Source: Variovorax paradoxus B4 (GTDB lineage Bacteria; Pseudomonadota; Gammaproteobacteria; Burkholderiales; Burkholderiaceae_C). From it: 64,000 nt of DNA. The notes below the pieces were generated by a model. The model was not told the origin of the DNA. It did not search any database and was given only the letters and a program-made list of their open reading frames with translations. A program made the translations under genes and the position numbers. The first letter of the stretch is position 1, and every line of letters begins with the position of its first letter. Positions 25,063 to 35,055 of this stretch are shown here, piece by piece. The stretch spans positions 1,240,001 through 1,304,000 of the forward strand of contig NC_022247.1 in assembly GCF_000463015.1 (NCBI RefSeq), given 5' to 3'.

Positions 25063-26522
25063 AAATACTGTTCAGATACGAAGCGCGCGCAACGCCGGCG
25101 TCGGCTCATGCCTGCGGTGGAGCTCGGCGCCGCGACGGCGCACTTTGAAGTTGCTCATCTTGCGCTTGACCCCTCGCGGGTTGTAGCGCCCGCGGCTGCT
25201 CACGCAGCGGCCGCGGGCGATCTCGGCGAGCAGCGCGTCGCGCCAACTTTCGAGGCGCTCAGGGGGGAACGGCCGCTGCTTGCGGCAATTTTCGCTTGAT
25301 CACGCGTACGGCGTGCATGAAGCTCAAGCGGTCCGGATCGAGCTCCTGCTGCCAAGCCGCTTGCGCCATGAGCTGGCGCACGGCGAAGTGCGCCAGCAGC
25401 AGCCCCCAAAGCTCCTGCTGCACCAGGTCCGGTGTCTTGCTGCGCAGCACCGTGCTGGCGCCCCGCAAGTGCGTCTTGAACTCATCGAACACACCCTCGA
25501 TTTCCCAGCGCTCGTGGTACAGCGCTGCCAGCTCCAGGCCCGGTGCTCGATCGGCGTTGAGCAGGGTGGTGATCAATCGGTAGCTGTCTTTGGTGGGGGT
25601 GGCCGAGTTCTGCAGCGCGTACTCAATGACGCGCACGGTCGTGCCGTGACGCCGAGCGCTGTCGGCACTGTCGTAGACGGTGCTCAGGTACGAACCGTCG
25701 GCCAGCACCTGCTGTGCTGGCAGCTTGATCGTGGCGCTCACGCGCCACAGCAGTGCAGCCCCGCTGCCCGCGGCCAATTGCCACAGCTTGAAACTGTAAA
25801 AGCCCCGATCCGCCAGCAGCAGCATGTCCTTGTGCAACCAGTCGGGCAGCACCTCGGCGGCCATCGCTTTCTCGCTGCGCGCGTACGAGGCGATGTCCGC
25901 CGCCACGACGGCGTGCGTGCCGCATTCGACCAGCCCGAGCACGCGCGCTTGCGGGAAAGCGCTTTGCCCACGCACGGCCGTGGGGTAGCCGAAGAACTGC
26001 GCATTGGCCTGCTCGTCGGCCACGTCCAGGCAACTGCCGTCCAGCGCCATCACGCGCTGCTCGCGATACCACGCCCCAGGTGCGCCGGGCGCGGCCAGCG
26101 GGCGCAGCACGCGCTGCGCCAGGCGACGCATCACTTCGGGTCCCAGGCGGGTGCGCGCCTGCGAGATCGCGGACTTGCTGGCCTGCACGGCCTCGGCCTG
26201 CCCGCCGCCCAGCCAGTGCAGACCCTCGCACACCACGCGCAGCACTTCCTCCAGCGGCGCCTCGCGCCACAGAGCCAGCGCCATCACGTAGTACACCACC
26301 GCCGCAGCCGGCAGCAGCCGCTCGCGCTGGCTGGCCTTGCCCGTCTCGGCCAGCACCTCGTCGATCAGCGGGCGCGGACACACCGCCGCAAGTACCCCGG
26401 CGCTGATCAGGTGCGCCGTGTCAACTCGAGCCGGTAGTGCCTTCCTTGTTCGTGCCATCGATTCCGTCCGTAATGGAGACGGAATCAGATTGTCGCACAG
26501 AATTATTTATCTAAACAGTATT
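25063..26522 (-). mobile_element. IS4-family insertion sequence, about 1460 bp
   Basis: The element is bounded by imperfect inverted ends (left AATACTGTTCAGATA at 25064-25078, right complement AATACTGTTTAGATA ending at 26522) and flanked by the 11-bp direct repeat GCATCTAGCCC. It encodes one DDE transposase on the minus strand. An inner palindrome ATTCCGTC/GACGGAAT (26461-26468, 26478-26485) just upstream of the transposase start may block read-in transcription or translation. An 11-bp duplication fits the IS4 family range. Confidence 0.9.
25259..26458 (-). CDS. IS4-family DDE transposase, C-terminus shifted out of frame
   Basis: The 399-residue frame carries a DDE transposase: VMALDGSCLDVAD (first Asp), LLLADRGFYSFKLW (second Asp) and the YREK-like motif LYHERWEIEGVFDEFKTHLRG with the Glu. 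It stops after AAAVPP at a run of six G (25262-25267 on the plus strand). Removing one base continues the frame as ERLESWRDALL...KRKMSNFKVRRRG to a stop at 25072-25074, inside the left end, giving about 461 residues. The extension has the basic RKMSNF-type C-terminus usual for this group, so the stop is either an inactivating indel, a sequencing error or a slippage site. Confidence 0.88.
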   Translation of the reverse strand: MARTRKALPARVDTAHLISAGVLAAVCPRPLIDEVLAETGKASQRERLLPAAAVVYYVMALALWREAPLEEVLRVVCEGLHWLGGGQAEAVQASKSAISQARTRLGPEVMRRLAQRVLRPLAAPGAPGAWYREQRVMALDGSCLDVADEQANAQFFGYPTAVRGQSAFPQARVLGLVECGTHAVVAADIASYARSEKAMAAEVLPDWLHKDMLLLADRGFYSFKLWQLAAGSGAALLWRVSATIKLPAQQVLADGSYLSTVYDSADSARRHGTTVRVIEYALQNSATPTKDSYRLITTLLNADRAPGLELAALYHERWEIEGVFDEFKTHLRGASTVLRSKTPDLVQQELWGLLLAHFAVRQLMAQAAWQQELDPDRLSFMHAVRVIKRKLPQAAAVPP

Positions 26523-26533
26523 GCATCTAGCCC
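26523..26533. repeat. Target-site duplication, right copy
   Basis: This is the right copy of GCATCTAGCCC, identical to 25052-25062. It regenerates the end of the transporter ATPase gene outside the insertion sequence, showing the exact insertion point. Confidence 0.9.
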
Positions 26534-26586
26534 TGGATGTGCGTAAACGCACTGACGTGCGCGACAAGCCTGCGCAGAGTGCGGGC

Positions 26587-27519
26587 ATGACCATGAAGAA
26601 GAACACACGCACCGGCGGCAGCCCGGCGATCCGGTCGGCGCTGGGCCGCCGCGGCTTTCTCATGGGGTCCGCGCTCGGGGCGACCGCAACGCTGGCTTCG
26701 CTTTGTTCGCTGTCGCACGCCGCCGCCGGGGCCCCGTCGCAGCGGATGCCGGTCATCTTCATCGGCCACGGCTCGCCCATGAATGCGTTGGCCGACAACG
26801 CCTTCACGCGCCGGCTGTCCGCATGGGGCAGCGAGCTTCCGAGGCCCTCGGCCATCCTGAGCGTTTCGGCCCACTGGCTGAGCCGCGGCGCCACCGGCGT
26901 CGGAATGCAGGAGCGGCCGAAGACGATCCACGACTTCGGCGGTTTCCCGCAGGCGCTTTTCGACATCGAATACCCGGCGCCGGGCCATCCCGCGCTCGCG
27001 CGCGAAACCGTCGCCGCGGTGAAGCAGGCCGCGGTGGTCGGCACCCAGCAGTGGGGCCTGGATCACGGAACATGGACGGTGCTGAAGCACCTCTATCCGA
27101 AGGCCGACATTCCGGTTTTCCAGCTCAGCATCGACTACGACAAGCCGGCGGCTTTTCACTACGCAGTCGGCCGCGACCTGGCGGCCCTGCGCGACAAGGG
27201 TGTGCTCGTGATGGGAAGCGGCAACGTGGTGCACAACCTGCGGGCCACCGACCGCGGCACGGCCGATGGGCTCATGGCCAGCCGGCCCTGGGCGCAGTCG
27301 TTCGACGACGCGGTGAAGGCCGCGCTCGCGGGGCGGGACGATCGCGCGCTGGTCGGCTATGAAAAGCTCGAAGGCGCGTCGATCGCGGTCGCCATGCCGG
27401 ACCACTATTTTCCGTTTCTCTACGCGCTCGGCGCCGCGGGGACGAGCGAGCGCGCGAAAACGGTCTACGAGGGATTCCAGTCGGGCACGCTGAGCATGCG
27501 CTGCATCCAGTTCGGCTGA
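26587..27519 (+). CDS. LigB/DODA-type extradiol dioxygenase family protein with a twin-arginine signal
   Basis: This 310-residue protein belongs to the class III extradiol ring-cleavage dioxygenases, closest to 4,5-DOPA dioxygenase (YgiD). Putative metal ligands are in FIGHGSPMNAL, SVSAHWLSRG and the GSGNVVHNL segment, and a conserved late histidine is in MPDHYFPFLY. The N-terminus carries LGRRGFLMGSALGATATLASL, a twin-arginine-type export signal that cytoplasmic YgiD lacks. The start is the ATG at 26587 or 26593. It converges on zwf and was probably once directly downstream of the peptide transporter before the IS inserted. Confidence 0.85.
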   Translation: MTMKKNTRTGGSPAIRSALGRRGFLMGSALGATATLASLCSLSHAAAGAPSQRMPVIFIGHGSPMNALADNAFTRRLSAWGSELPRPSAILSVSAHWLSRGATGVGMQERPKTIHDFGGFPQALFDIEYPAPGHPALARETVAAVKQAAVVGTQQWGLDHGTWTVLKHLYPKADIPVFQLSIDYDKPAAFHYAVGRDLAALRDKGVLVMGSGNVVHNLRATDRGTADGLMASRPWAQSFDDAVKAALAGRDDRALVGYEKLEGASIAVAMPDHYFPFLYALGAAGTSERAKTVYEGFQSGTLSMRCIQFG

Positions 27520-27529
27520 GCGCGCCGGC

Positions 27530-28999
27530 CTACTGTTCCTCGCTCCACGAGAAGCCGTCGCGCGCAATCATTGCGCTCGAGGCGCTCGGGCCCCAGGTAC
27601 CGGCGGCGTAGGGGCGCGGCCCGCCGTCCGATGCCCAGCTGTCGATCAGCGGCTCGACCCAGCGCCATGCCTCTTCCTGCTCGTCGCTGCGCACGAACAG
27701 GTTCAGGCGGCCGTCGATCACGTCGAGCAGCAGCCGTTCGTAGGCGCCCACGCGTTCGGCGCCGAAGCGCTTGTCGAAGTCGAGGTCAAGCTGCACGGGC
27801 GCGAGTTGCGCGGTGCTGTGGTGGCCGTTGCTGCGCTGGCGGTTGTCCTGTGCCTGCGCGAGCATGTGCAGTTCCAGTCCGTCCCGCGGCTGGAGATTGA
27901 TCACCAGCTTGTTGACCGCGCCGGAGGGCGCGCGATAGATCGCATGCGGCGTGGGCCGGAAGTTGACCTCGATGCGCGCGTCGCGCGAGGCCAGCCGCTT
28001 GCCGGTGCGGATGTAGAGCGGCACGCCGGCCCAGCGCCAGTTGGCGATCTCGGTGCGCAGCGCCACGAAGGTCTCGGTGCGGCTCTCGGGGTCGACGCCC
28101 GGCTCGTCCTTGTAGCCGGGCACGCGTTCGCCGTAGGCCGTGCCGGCCGCGTACTGGCCGCGAATGGCATGCAGCCCCAGTGTCTCGGGCGTCCAGGGCT
28201 TGAGCGCGCGCAGCACCTTGAGCTTCTCGTCGCGGATGGCATCCGCATGCGAGTTGATCGGCGGCTCCATGCCGATGGCGCAGACCAGCTGCAGCGCGTG
28301 GTTCTGCACCATGTCGCGCAGCGCGCCGGTCTGGTCGTAGAAGGCGCCGCGTTTTTCGACGCCCAGGTCTTCCGCGATGGTGATCTGGATGTTGGCAATG
28401 TGCTCGCGGCGCCAGATGGGCTCGAACAGCGCATTGCCGAAGCGCATGGCGAACAGGTTCTGCACCGAGGGCTTGCCCAGGTAGTGGTCGATGCGAAAGA
28501 CCTGCTTCTCGTCGAGCACCTTGCACACCGCGGCATTGATCGCGCGGTTGGACGCCAGGTCGTGGCCCAGCGGCTTCTCGAGCACCACCCGGGTCGACGG
28601 GCCGTTGAGGCCGGCCGTGGCGATCTGCTCGACCACCTGGGTGAAGAGCGCCGGCGCCGTGGCCACGTACATCACCACCGTGTCCGCGTTGCGCTGCTTC
28701 AGCAGGTGGGCAAGCCGCGCGTAGTCGGCCGGCTTGGACAGGTCCATGCGCAGGTAGTGCAGCAGCGAGGCGAACTTCTCGAACTCCTCGGCCGAAGGGC
28801 GCTTGGCGCCTTCGACGGCATTGAAGCGCGACTGGATCAGCTCGCGGTACTGGTCGTCCGAGAGGTCGTCGCGCGCCACGCCGACGATGCGTCCGTCTTT
28901 CGGGAGGCTGCCGTGCCTGAAGGCCTGGAACAGCGCCGGCATGAGCTTGCGCCATGCGAGATCGCCAGTGCCGCCGAACAGAACGAGATCGAAGCTCAT
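27530..28999 (-). CDS. zwf: Glucose-6-phosphate 1-dehydrogenase
   Basis: Zwf oxidises glucose-6-phosphate to 6-phosphogluconolactone with NADP, entering the Entner-Doudoroff and pentose phosphate routes. The start is the ATG at 28997-28999 (MSFDLVLFGGTGDLAWRKL), giving 489 residues with the NADP fold GGTGDLAWRK at the N-terminus. The active-site motif RIDHYLGKP is at about residue 175-185, and the C-terminal segment EAWRWVEPLIDSW is typical. It is divergent from the sugar-phosphate-type ABC transporter at 29144, which suggests shared regulation. Confidence 0.95.
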   Translation of the reverse strand: MSFDLVLFGGTGDLAWRKLMPALFQAFRHGSLPKDGRIVGVARDDLSDDQYRELIQSRFNAVEGAKRPSAEEFEKFASLLHYLRMDLSKPADYARLAHLLKQRNADTVVMYVATAPALFTQVVEQIATAGLNGPSTRVVLEKPLGHDLASNRAINAAVCKVLDEKQVFRIDHYLGKPSVQNLFAMRFGNALFEPIWRREHIANIQITIAEDLGVEKRGAFYDQTGALRDMVQNHALQLVCAIGMEPPINSHADAIRDEKLKVLRALKPWTPETLGLHAIRGQYAAGTAYGERVPGYKDEPGVDPESRTETFVALRTEIANWRWAGVPLYIRTGKRLASRDARIEVNFRPTPHAIYRAPSGAVNKLVINLQPRDGLELHMLAQAQDNRQRSNGHHSTAQLAPVQLDLDFDKRFGAERVGAYERLLLDVIDGRLNLFVRSDEQEEAWRWVEPLIDSWASDGGPRPYAAGTWGPSASSAMIARDGFSWSEEQ

Positions 29000-29053
29000 G
29001 GGTCGAATTTCCTTTTGTCTTGGTGCCGAGTGGGCTCTCTGTTTCAACCGAAT

Positions 29054-29065
29054 GGTACTTGTACC
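29054..29065. promoter_or_regulatory. Palindromic operator candidate between zwf and the divergent transporter
   Basis: The 12-mer GGTACTTGTACC is a GGTAC/GTACC inverted repeat set in a wider near-palindrome (GAAT...GATTC). It lies in the 144-bp divergent region between zwf and the binding-protein gene, where a regulator controlling both could bind. A further GTAC half-site follows at 29080-29083. The cognate regulator is not in the window. Confidence 0.4.
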
Positions 29066-29143
29066 GATTCATGAAACCTGTACGAAAGCTACGCTCCACC
29101 CCGGCCGAAAGGCCTATTTTTGTTTTCGAGGCGGGGATTTCAC

Positions 29144-30157
29144 ATGAAGAAGCTTTTTACTGCAGCGGCATTGCTGGGTTTGTCGGCCGCCGCGTCGGCG
29201 CAGGGCACGGTCAACGTGATCTGCTCGGTCCAGGCCGAATGGTGCAACGTGATTGCCACCGTGTATGCGCGTACCACCGGTACCCGCATCAACATGTCGC
29301 TCAAGGGCTCGGGCGAGGCGCTGGCCCAGCTCATTGCCGAGAAGGACAACCCCAAGACCGACATCTGGTTCGGCGGCACCGGAGACCCGCACCTGCAGGC
29401 GGCCGAACAGGGCCTGACGCTCGAATACAAGTCGCCCACGCTGGCGCAGCTCCATCCCTGGGCCCAGCAGCAGGCCAGGCAGTCGGGCTACAGGACCGTG
29501 GGCATCTACTCCGGCCCGCTGGGCTTCGGCTACAACCCCGAACTGCTCGCCAAGAAGAAGCTGCCCGTGCCCAAGACCTGGGCCGACCTGCTCAAGCCCG
29601 AATACAAGGGCGACATCCAGGTGGCCAACCCTGCGTCCAGCGGCACGGCCTACACCATGATCGCCACGCTGGTGCAGCTGATGGGCGAGGACAAGGCCTT
29701 CGACTACCTGAAGGCGCTGCACAGGAATGTGGGCCAGTACACCCGTTCCGGCACCGGTCCCATCAAGGCGGTGGCGCGCGGTGAAACGGCCGTGTCGATC
29801 AGCTTCGTGCACGACGGCCCGGGCGAGAAGATGCAGGGCTTTCCGGTCGAGACGATCACGCCCAGCGACGGCACCGGCGCCGAGATCGGCTCCATGAGCA
29901 TCATCAAGGGCGCCCGCAACCTTGAGGCTGCGAAGAAGTTCTACGAATGGGCGCTCACGCCCGGCGCGCAGGAGCTCGGCGCCGCCAACAAGCAGTTCCA
30001 GCTGCCGAGCAACGCGAATGCCAAGCTCGACCCGCGCATCCCCGACTTCAAGAAGATCAAGTTCATCAACTACGACTATGCGAAGTACGGTGCCAGCGCC
30101 GAGCGCCGGCGCCTGATCGCGCGCTGGGAAAAAGACGTCAATTCGCTGCCGCGCTAA
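29144..30157 (+). CDS. ABC transporter substrate-binding protein, FbpA/AfuA-like (ferric iron or hexose-phosphate class)
   Basis: This 337-residue periplasmic protein starts at ATG 29144 (MKKLFTAAALLGLSAAASAQ, signal peptide with AQ cleavage). It belongs to the iron/2-aminoethylphosphonate/sugar-phosphate binding class: GSGEALAQLIAEKDNPKTDIWFGGTGD near residues 53-79 and SFVHDGPGEK are typical. The pair of tyrosines that binds ferric iron in FbpA is not obvious. Known AfuA proteins, first annotated as iron binders, were shown to bind hexose phosphates. With zwf, a YihX-like phosphatase, tal and pgi next to it, sugar-phosphate uptake is the better guess, by inference. Confidence 0.82.
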   Translation: MKKLFTAAALLGLSAAASAQGTVNVICSVQAEWCNVIATVYARTTGTRINMSLKGSGEALAQLIAEKDNPKTDIWFGGTGDPHLQAAEQGLTLEYKSPTLAQLHPWAQQQARQSGYRTVGIYSGPLGFGYNPELLAKKKLPVPKTWADLLKPEYKGDIQVANPASSGTAYTMIATLVQLMGEDKAFDYLKALHRNVGQYTRSGTGPIKAVARGETAVSISFVHDGPGEKMQGFPVETITPSDGTGAEIGSMSIIKGARNLEAAKKFYEWALTPGAQELGAANKQFQLPSNANAKLDPRIPDFKKIKFINYDYAKYGASAERRRLIARWEKDVNSLPR

Positions 30158-32419
30158 GTGCAAGCCCCTTCCATCGGCGGCGCGCCGGTCAACCCGGCGT
30201 CGGTGGCCGCCGCCCGGCGGTCGCAGCGCTGGATCAGGGCCTGGGTGGCGCTGGGCTTCGCGGCCTACCTGTTGCTGCCTTGGTATGCGATCCAGGATTC
30301 GACCTGGTACGAAGCCATTCCGCAGGTCTTTGGCCAGGCCGAGGGCGCCAACGGCCTGATGCAGGCGGTCACGCAAGGGCGCAGCTGGCTCTTCTTCGGG
30401 CTTGCCGGCCTGGCGATGTGCGCCATGGGGGCCTGGCGGCCGGCCGGCCGTGCACAGGGGCGCTGGCTGCTGGCGGGCGGCGCCATCGGTGCCTTCGGCC
30501 TTGCCATTGCCGGCTTCACCATCGGCGCGCGCGGTTGGAGCTTTGCGGCGCTCAATGCGCAGTTCGGCGAACTCGCGATCAACCAGTTCGGCATCGGCGC
30601 GGGCGGCTTCGTGGCGCTCACCGCGCTCACGTTGCTGGCGGCCTTCGGCATCGCGCGGCTCGGGCTCTTCAAGGGCGATCTGTTCGTGGCTGCAGCGGTC
30701 ATCGGCTGCGGGGTGCTGATGGCGCTGTTCATCGCCTACCCGGTGAGCAAGGCACTCGCGGGTGCGTTCTTCGACGAAGACGGCCGCTGGTCGATCACGG
30801 CCTTTGCCGCGCGCGTGTTCGCCGAACGCGTCTGGGGCGTGGGCTGCCTGGCCGGCGGCGTGCGCTGCGGCGTGGCCTGGAACACGCTCGTGCTGGCGCT
30901 GCTGACGGCCGCCGGCACCACCTTCCTGGGCACCTTGATGGCGTTGATGGCCGAGCGCGGCAGCAAGCGCGGCCAGGGTGCGCTGCGGGTGCTGGCACTG
31001 CTGCCGATCATCACGCCGCCTTTCGTGGTGGGGCTGGGGCTGATCCTGCTGTTCGGCCGCGCGGGCATCGTGAACCAGCTGCTCGAGAGCCTGTTCGGCA
31101 TCGAGCCGACGCGCTGGTTCTACGGCATGCCAGGCGTGCTGGTGGCGCAGCTGTTCGCCTTCACGCCCATTGCCTTCATGATCATGCGCGGCGTGGTGCA
31201 GGGCATTGCGCCCAGCCTGGAAGAGGCCGCGCAGATGCTGCGCGCCGACCGGCGCCGCACCTTCTTCACCATCACGCTGCCGCTGCTGAAGCCCGGGCTG
31301 GCCAATGCTTTCCTGGTCGGCTTCATCGAGAGCATTGCGGACTTCGGCAATCCCGTGGTGGTGGGCGGCCAGTTCTCGGTGCTGTCGACCGACATCTTCT
31401 TTGCCATCGTCGGCGCGCAGTACGACCAGGGCCGCGCGGCTTCTCTGGCGTGGGTGCTCACGATCTTTGCGCTCGGCGTGTTCGCGCTGCAGCGCGGCGT
31501 GCTCGGCAGGCAGAACTACACCACCGTGAGCGGCAAGGGCGATGCGGGCATTGCGATGGCGCTGCCCGACGGCGTGCGGCGCACGATCCATTGCATCGCG
31601 CTGCCCTGGATCGCCTTCACCGCGGTGGTCTACCTGTTCGCCTTCGCGGGCGGCTTCGTGCAGACCTGGGGGCGCGACTACAGCTTCACGCTCGATCACT
31701 TCAAGAATGCATTTGCGCTCGAGTGGGGCCAGTTCGGCCTGGTGTGGGCCGGCACCGCGTGGAATTCGCTGCTCACCACGCTCAAGCTCGCGGGCATCTC
31801 GGCACCCATCACCGCCGCGCTGGGCCTGCTGATTGCCTGGCTGCTCGCGCGCAACGAGTTCAAGGGTCAGGGCGTCTTCGAGTTCGGCGCGCTGCTGGCC
31901 TTTGCCATTCCGGGCACGGTGCTGGGCGTGAGCTACATCCTGGCCTTCAACGTGCCACCGTTCGAGCTCACGGGCACCGGGCTGATCATCGTGCTGTGCT
32001 TCATGTTCCGGAACCTGCCGGTGGGTGTGCGGGCCGGCACGGCGGCCTTCAAGCAGCTGGACCGCTCGCTGGACGAAGCCTCGCTGATGCTGCGCGCCTC
32101 CACGGCCCAGACGCTCTTCAAGGTGGTGCTGCCACTGCTGAAACCCGCGCTGGTGGCCGCGCTGGTCTACAGCTTCGTGCGCGCCATGACGACGGTGAGC
32201 GCGGTGATCTTCCTGGTCACGGCCGAGAACGAACTGGCCACCACCTACATCATCGGCCGCGTGGGCAACGGCGACTACGGCATCGCGCTGGCCTACTGCA
32301 CGGTGCTGATGATCCTGATGTCGCTGGCGATTGCGCTGGTGCAGTTCGTGGTGGGGGAGCGCAGGCTGGGGCGGCGCAAGGCGGGGGTGCCGATGGTCGC
32401 TGCGCCCGTGGTGCATTGA
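30158..32419 (+). CDS. ABC transporter permease, fused two-domain FbpB/AfuB-like
   Basis: This 753-residue protein holds two permease domains in one chain. It starts with GTG at 30158 directly after the TAA of the previous gene, so it is translationally coupled. An N-terminal extension of about 200 residues has five hydrophobic helices, as AfuB-type proteins do. Each half carries an EAA loop: LEEAAQMLRADRRRTFFTI and LDEASLMLRASTAQTLFKV. Around 16 membrane segments are likely in all. The length exceeds the usual FbpB (about 500 residues) and fits the AfuB-type layout. Confidence 0.87.
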   Translation: MQAPSIGGAPVNPASVAAARRSQRWIRAWVALGFAAYLLLPWYAIQDSTWYEAIPQVFGQAEGANGLMQAVTQGRSWLFFGLAGLAMCAMGAWRPAGRAQGRWLLAGGAIGAFGLAIAGFTIGARGWSFAALNAQFGELAINQFGIGAGGFVALTALTLLAAFGIARLGLFKGDLFVAAAVIGCGVLMALFIAYPVSKALAGAFFDEDGRWSITAFAARVFAERVWGVGCLAGGVRCGVAWNTLVLALLTAAGTTFLGTLMALMAERGSKRGQGALRVLALLPIITPPFVVGLGLILLFGRAGIVNQLLESLFGIEPTRWFYGMPGVLVAQLFAFTPIAFMIMRGVVQGIAPSLEEAAQMLRADRRRTFFTITLPLLKPGLANAFLVGFIESIADFGNPVVVGGQFSVLSTDIFFAIVGAQYDQGRAASLAWVLTIFALGVFALQRGVLGRQNYTTVSGKGDAGIAMALPDGVRRTIHCIALPWIAFTAVVYLFAFAGGFVQTWGRDYSFTLDHFKNAFALEWGQFGLVWAGTAWNSLLTTLKLAGISAPITAALGLLIAWLLARNEFKGQGVFEFGALLAFAIPGTVLGVSYILAFNVPPFELTGTGLIIVLCFMFRNLPVGVRAGTAAFKQLDRSLDEASLMLRASTAQTLFKVVLPLLKPALVAALVYSFVRAMTTVSAVIFLVTAENELATTYIIGRVGNGDYGIALAYCTVLMILMSLAIALVQFVVGERRLGRRKAGVPMVAAPVVH

Positions 32420-32434
32420 TCGAGAGATGAACAC

Positions 32435-33487
<1,053 letters not shown>

Positions 33488-33499
33488 AACAATGGCGCC

Positions 33500-34141
33500 A
33501 TGAACGTGGTTTTCGATCTTGGCGCCGTGCTGCTGGCATGGGAGCCCACCCGGCTGGTGCAGACCCATCTTCCCGAGCATGCCCCCACGGAAGCTGCCGC
33601 AGCGGCGCTGGGCCGTGCGCTCTTCCACCATGACGACTGGATGAGCTTCGACTGCGGCACGCGCTCGCTGGAGGAGTCCATTGCGCGCATGGCCCAGCGG
33701 CTGTCGCTGCCGGCCGCCCGGCTCGACGCCATGCTCGGCACGCTCGGAGAGCGCCTCGAGCCCATTGCCGTCACCGTGGAACTGCTGGAGCGGCTTTTTG
33801 CCCGACGCGAGGCCGGCGAGGCGCTGCGCCTGTACTACCTCTCGAACATGCCGGCGCCGTACGCGCGCGCGGTCGAACGCCGGCACGGCTTCATGCGGCG
33901 TTTCGACGGAGGCGTGTTTTCAGGCGACGTGAAGTTCATCAAGCCGGAGCGCGAAATCTACGAGCTGCTGGCGGTGCGCCATGCGCTCGACCCCGCGGAG
34001 ACGGTGTTCATCGACGATTCGGCCGCCAATGTGGAGGCCGCGCGCGCCTTCGGCTGGCACGCCATCCATTGCACCCACCCCGCAGCGCTGGCGGCGCAGC
34101 TGGCGCGCCATCTGCCGGCTGTCCCGCCTATCGGCCGGTGA
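33500..34141 (+). CDS. HAD-superfamily phosphatase, YihX-like (sugar-phosphatase candidate)
   Basis: This 213-residue HAD hydrolase has motif I FDLGAVL at residues 5-11, where the second Asp is Gly as in E. coli YihX, a phosphatase acting on alpha-glucose-1-phosphate. Motif II is in YYLSNM, motif III the Lys of KFIKPE, and motif IV FIDDSAANVEAA. It lies 12 bp after the transporter ATPase, so it likely dephosphorylates an imported or internal sugar phosphate. The substrate is inferred. Its last 14 bp overlap the convergent lipocalin gene. Confidence 0.83.
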   Translation: MNVVFDLGAVLLAWEPTRLVQTHLPEHAPTEAAAAALGRALFHHDDWMSFDCGTRSLEESIARMAQRLSLPAARLDAMLGTLGERLEPIAVTVELLERLFARREAGEALRLYYLSNMPAPYARAVERRHGFMRRFDGGVFSGDVKFIKPEREIYELLAVRHALDPAETVFIDDSAANVEAARAFGWHAIHCTHPAALAAQLARHLPAVPPIGR

Positions 34142-34805
34142 GCACCACCTTCGACGTGTCGAACCCCAGGCTGGCGGCGTAGTCCAGCTCGGCCTGCAGC
34201 GCGTCGTCCTCGAGGCGCGGCGCGCGCGAAAGAACCCAGAGGTATTCGCGGTCGGGCGTGCCGACCAGCGCCACCTGGTAGTCGCGGTCGAGCTTCAGGA
34301 TCCAGTAGTCGCCCCACACCATCGGCAGCCAGCTCAGCCACGAGGGCGCAAAGCGCACTTCGAGCCGGCCCGCGCCGGGCTGGCCCGCCACCGGCACCAC
34401 GCGGGCCGTTCCCACCGCCTCGTCGAAATGGCCGTCGGGCCGCACGCAGCGGTTGAGGACCTGCACGGTGCCATCGGGCTGCGGCGTGTACTCGGCGCTC
34501 ACGGGGCCGGCGCACTGTTTCTGGAAGCGGTTGGGCAGCCGGGCCTGCTCGTGCCAGATGCCGGCATAGCGCTGCAGATCGACCGGCGCCACCACCTGCA
34601 GCGGCGCACGCATGAGGGGCGCGCCATCGGCCGGCCCGGGCAGCTGCGCACGCGCAGTGCGGCCCGCACCCATGGCGATCCAGGTTGCGACGCCGCCCAC
34701 CACGAAGGCCGTGGCCAGGGTGCCGATGGCCTGGCTGGTGCGGCGGTCATCGAATGGCGCGCGGCTGGCGGCGGCAGCCGCGGCGGAGCGATGGCGAAAA
34801 GGCAT
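34128..34805 (-). CDS. Lipocalin-family protein with an N-terminal membrane anchor (Blc-like)
   Basis: This 225-residue protein has a bacterial lipocalin domain from about residue 70: LQRYAGIWHEQARLPNRF is the first structurally conserved region (GxW), and APSWLSWLPMVWGDYWIL and EYLWVLSRAP match Blc. The N-terminus has a membrane segment (IGTLATAFVVGGVATWIAM) at about 27-45 and no lipobox, so it is a signal anchor rather than a lipoprotein signal. Blc-type lipocalins bind lysophospholipids or fatty acids during envelope stress. The start is the ATG at 34803-34805. It runs against the surrounding sugar genes. Confidence 0.85.
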   Translation of the reverse strand: MPFRHRSAAAAAASRAPFDDRRTSQAIGTLATAFVVGGVATWIAMGAGRTARAQLPGPADGAPLMRAPLQVVAPVDLQRYAGIWHEQARLPNRFQKQCAGPVSAEYTPQPDGTVQVLNRCVRPDGHFDEAVGTARVVPVAGQPGAGRLEVRFAPSWLSWLPMVWGDYWILKLDRDYQVALVGTPDREYLWVLSRAPRLEDDALQAELDYAASLGFDTSKVVLTGR

Positions 34806-35055
34806 GGGCGTGGCACTCCTGTGGTCGAAAGCATCAATCGGAAACACCCAGCCTAGCGCTCGACCGGGACGCCGCGCCGTCAGCGGCGGACCACAGCCGC
34901 TGTAGGGCAGCGTGGCCGGCTGGCCACTTACAACCCTGCCGGCGGCAGGCTGATGGAGGGCGGTGAAAACCCGTGCTACGGTTTGCATGAAAACATCGGC
35001 CCCGGCGCAACTGCGTGCAGGACTTGTCATCACCCGCACTGGATAATCTTTCTCC

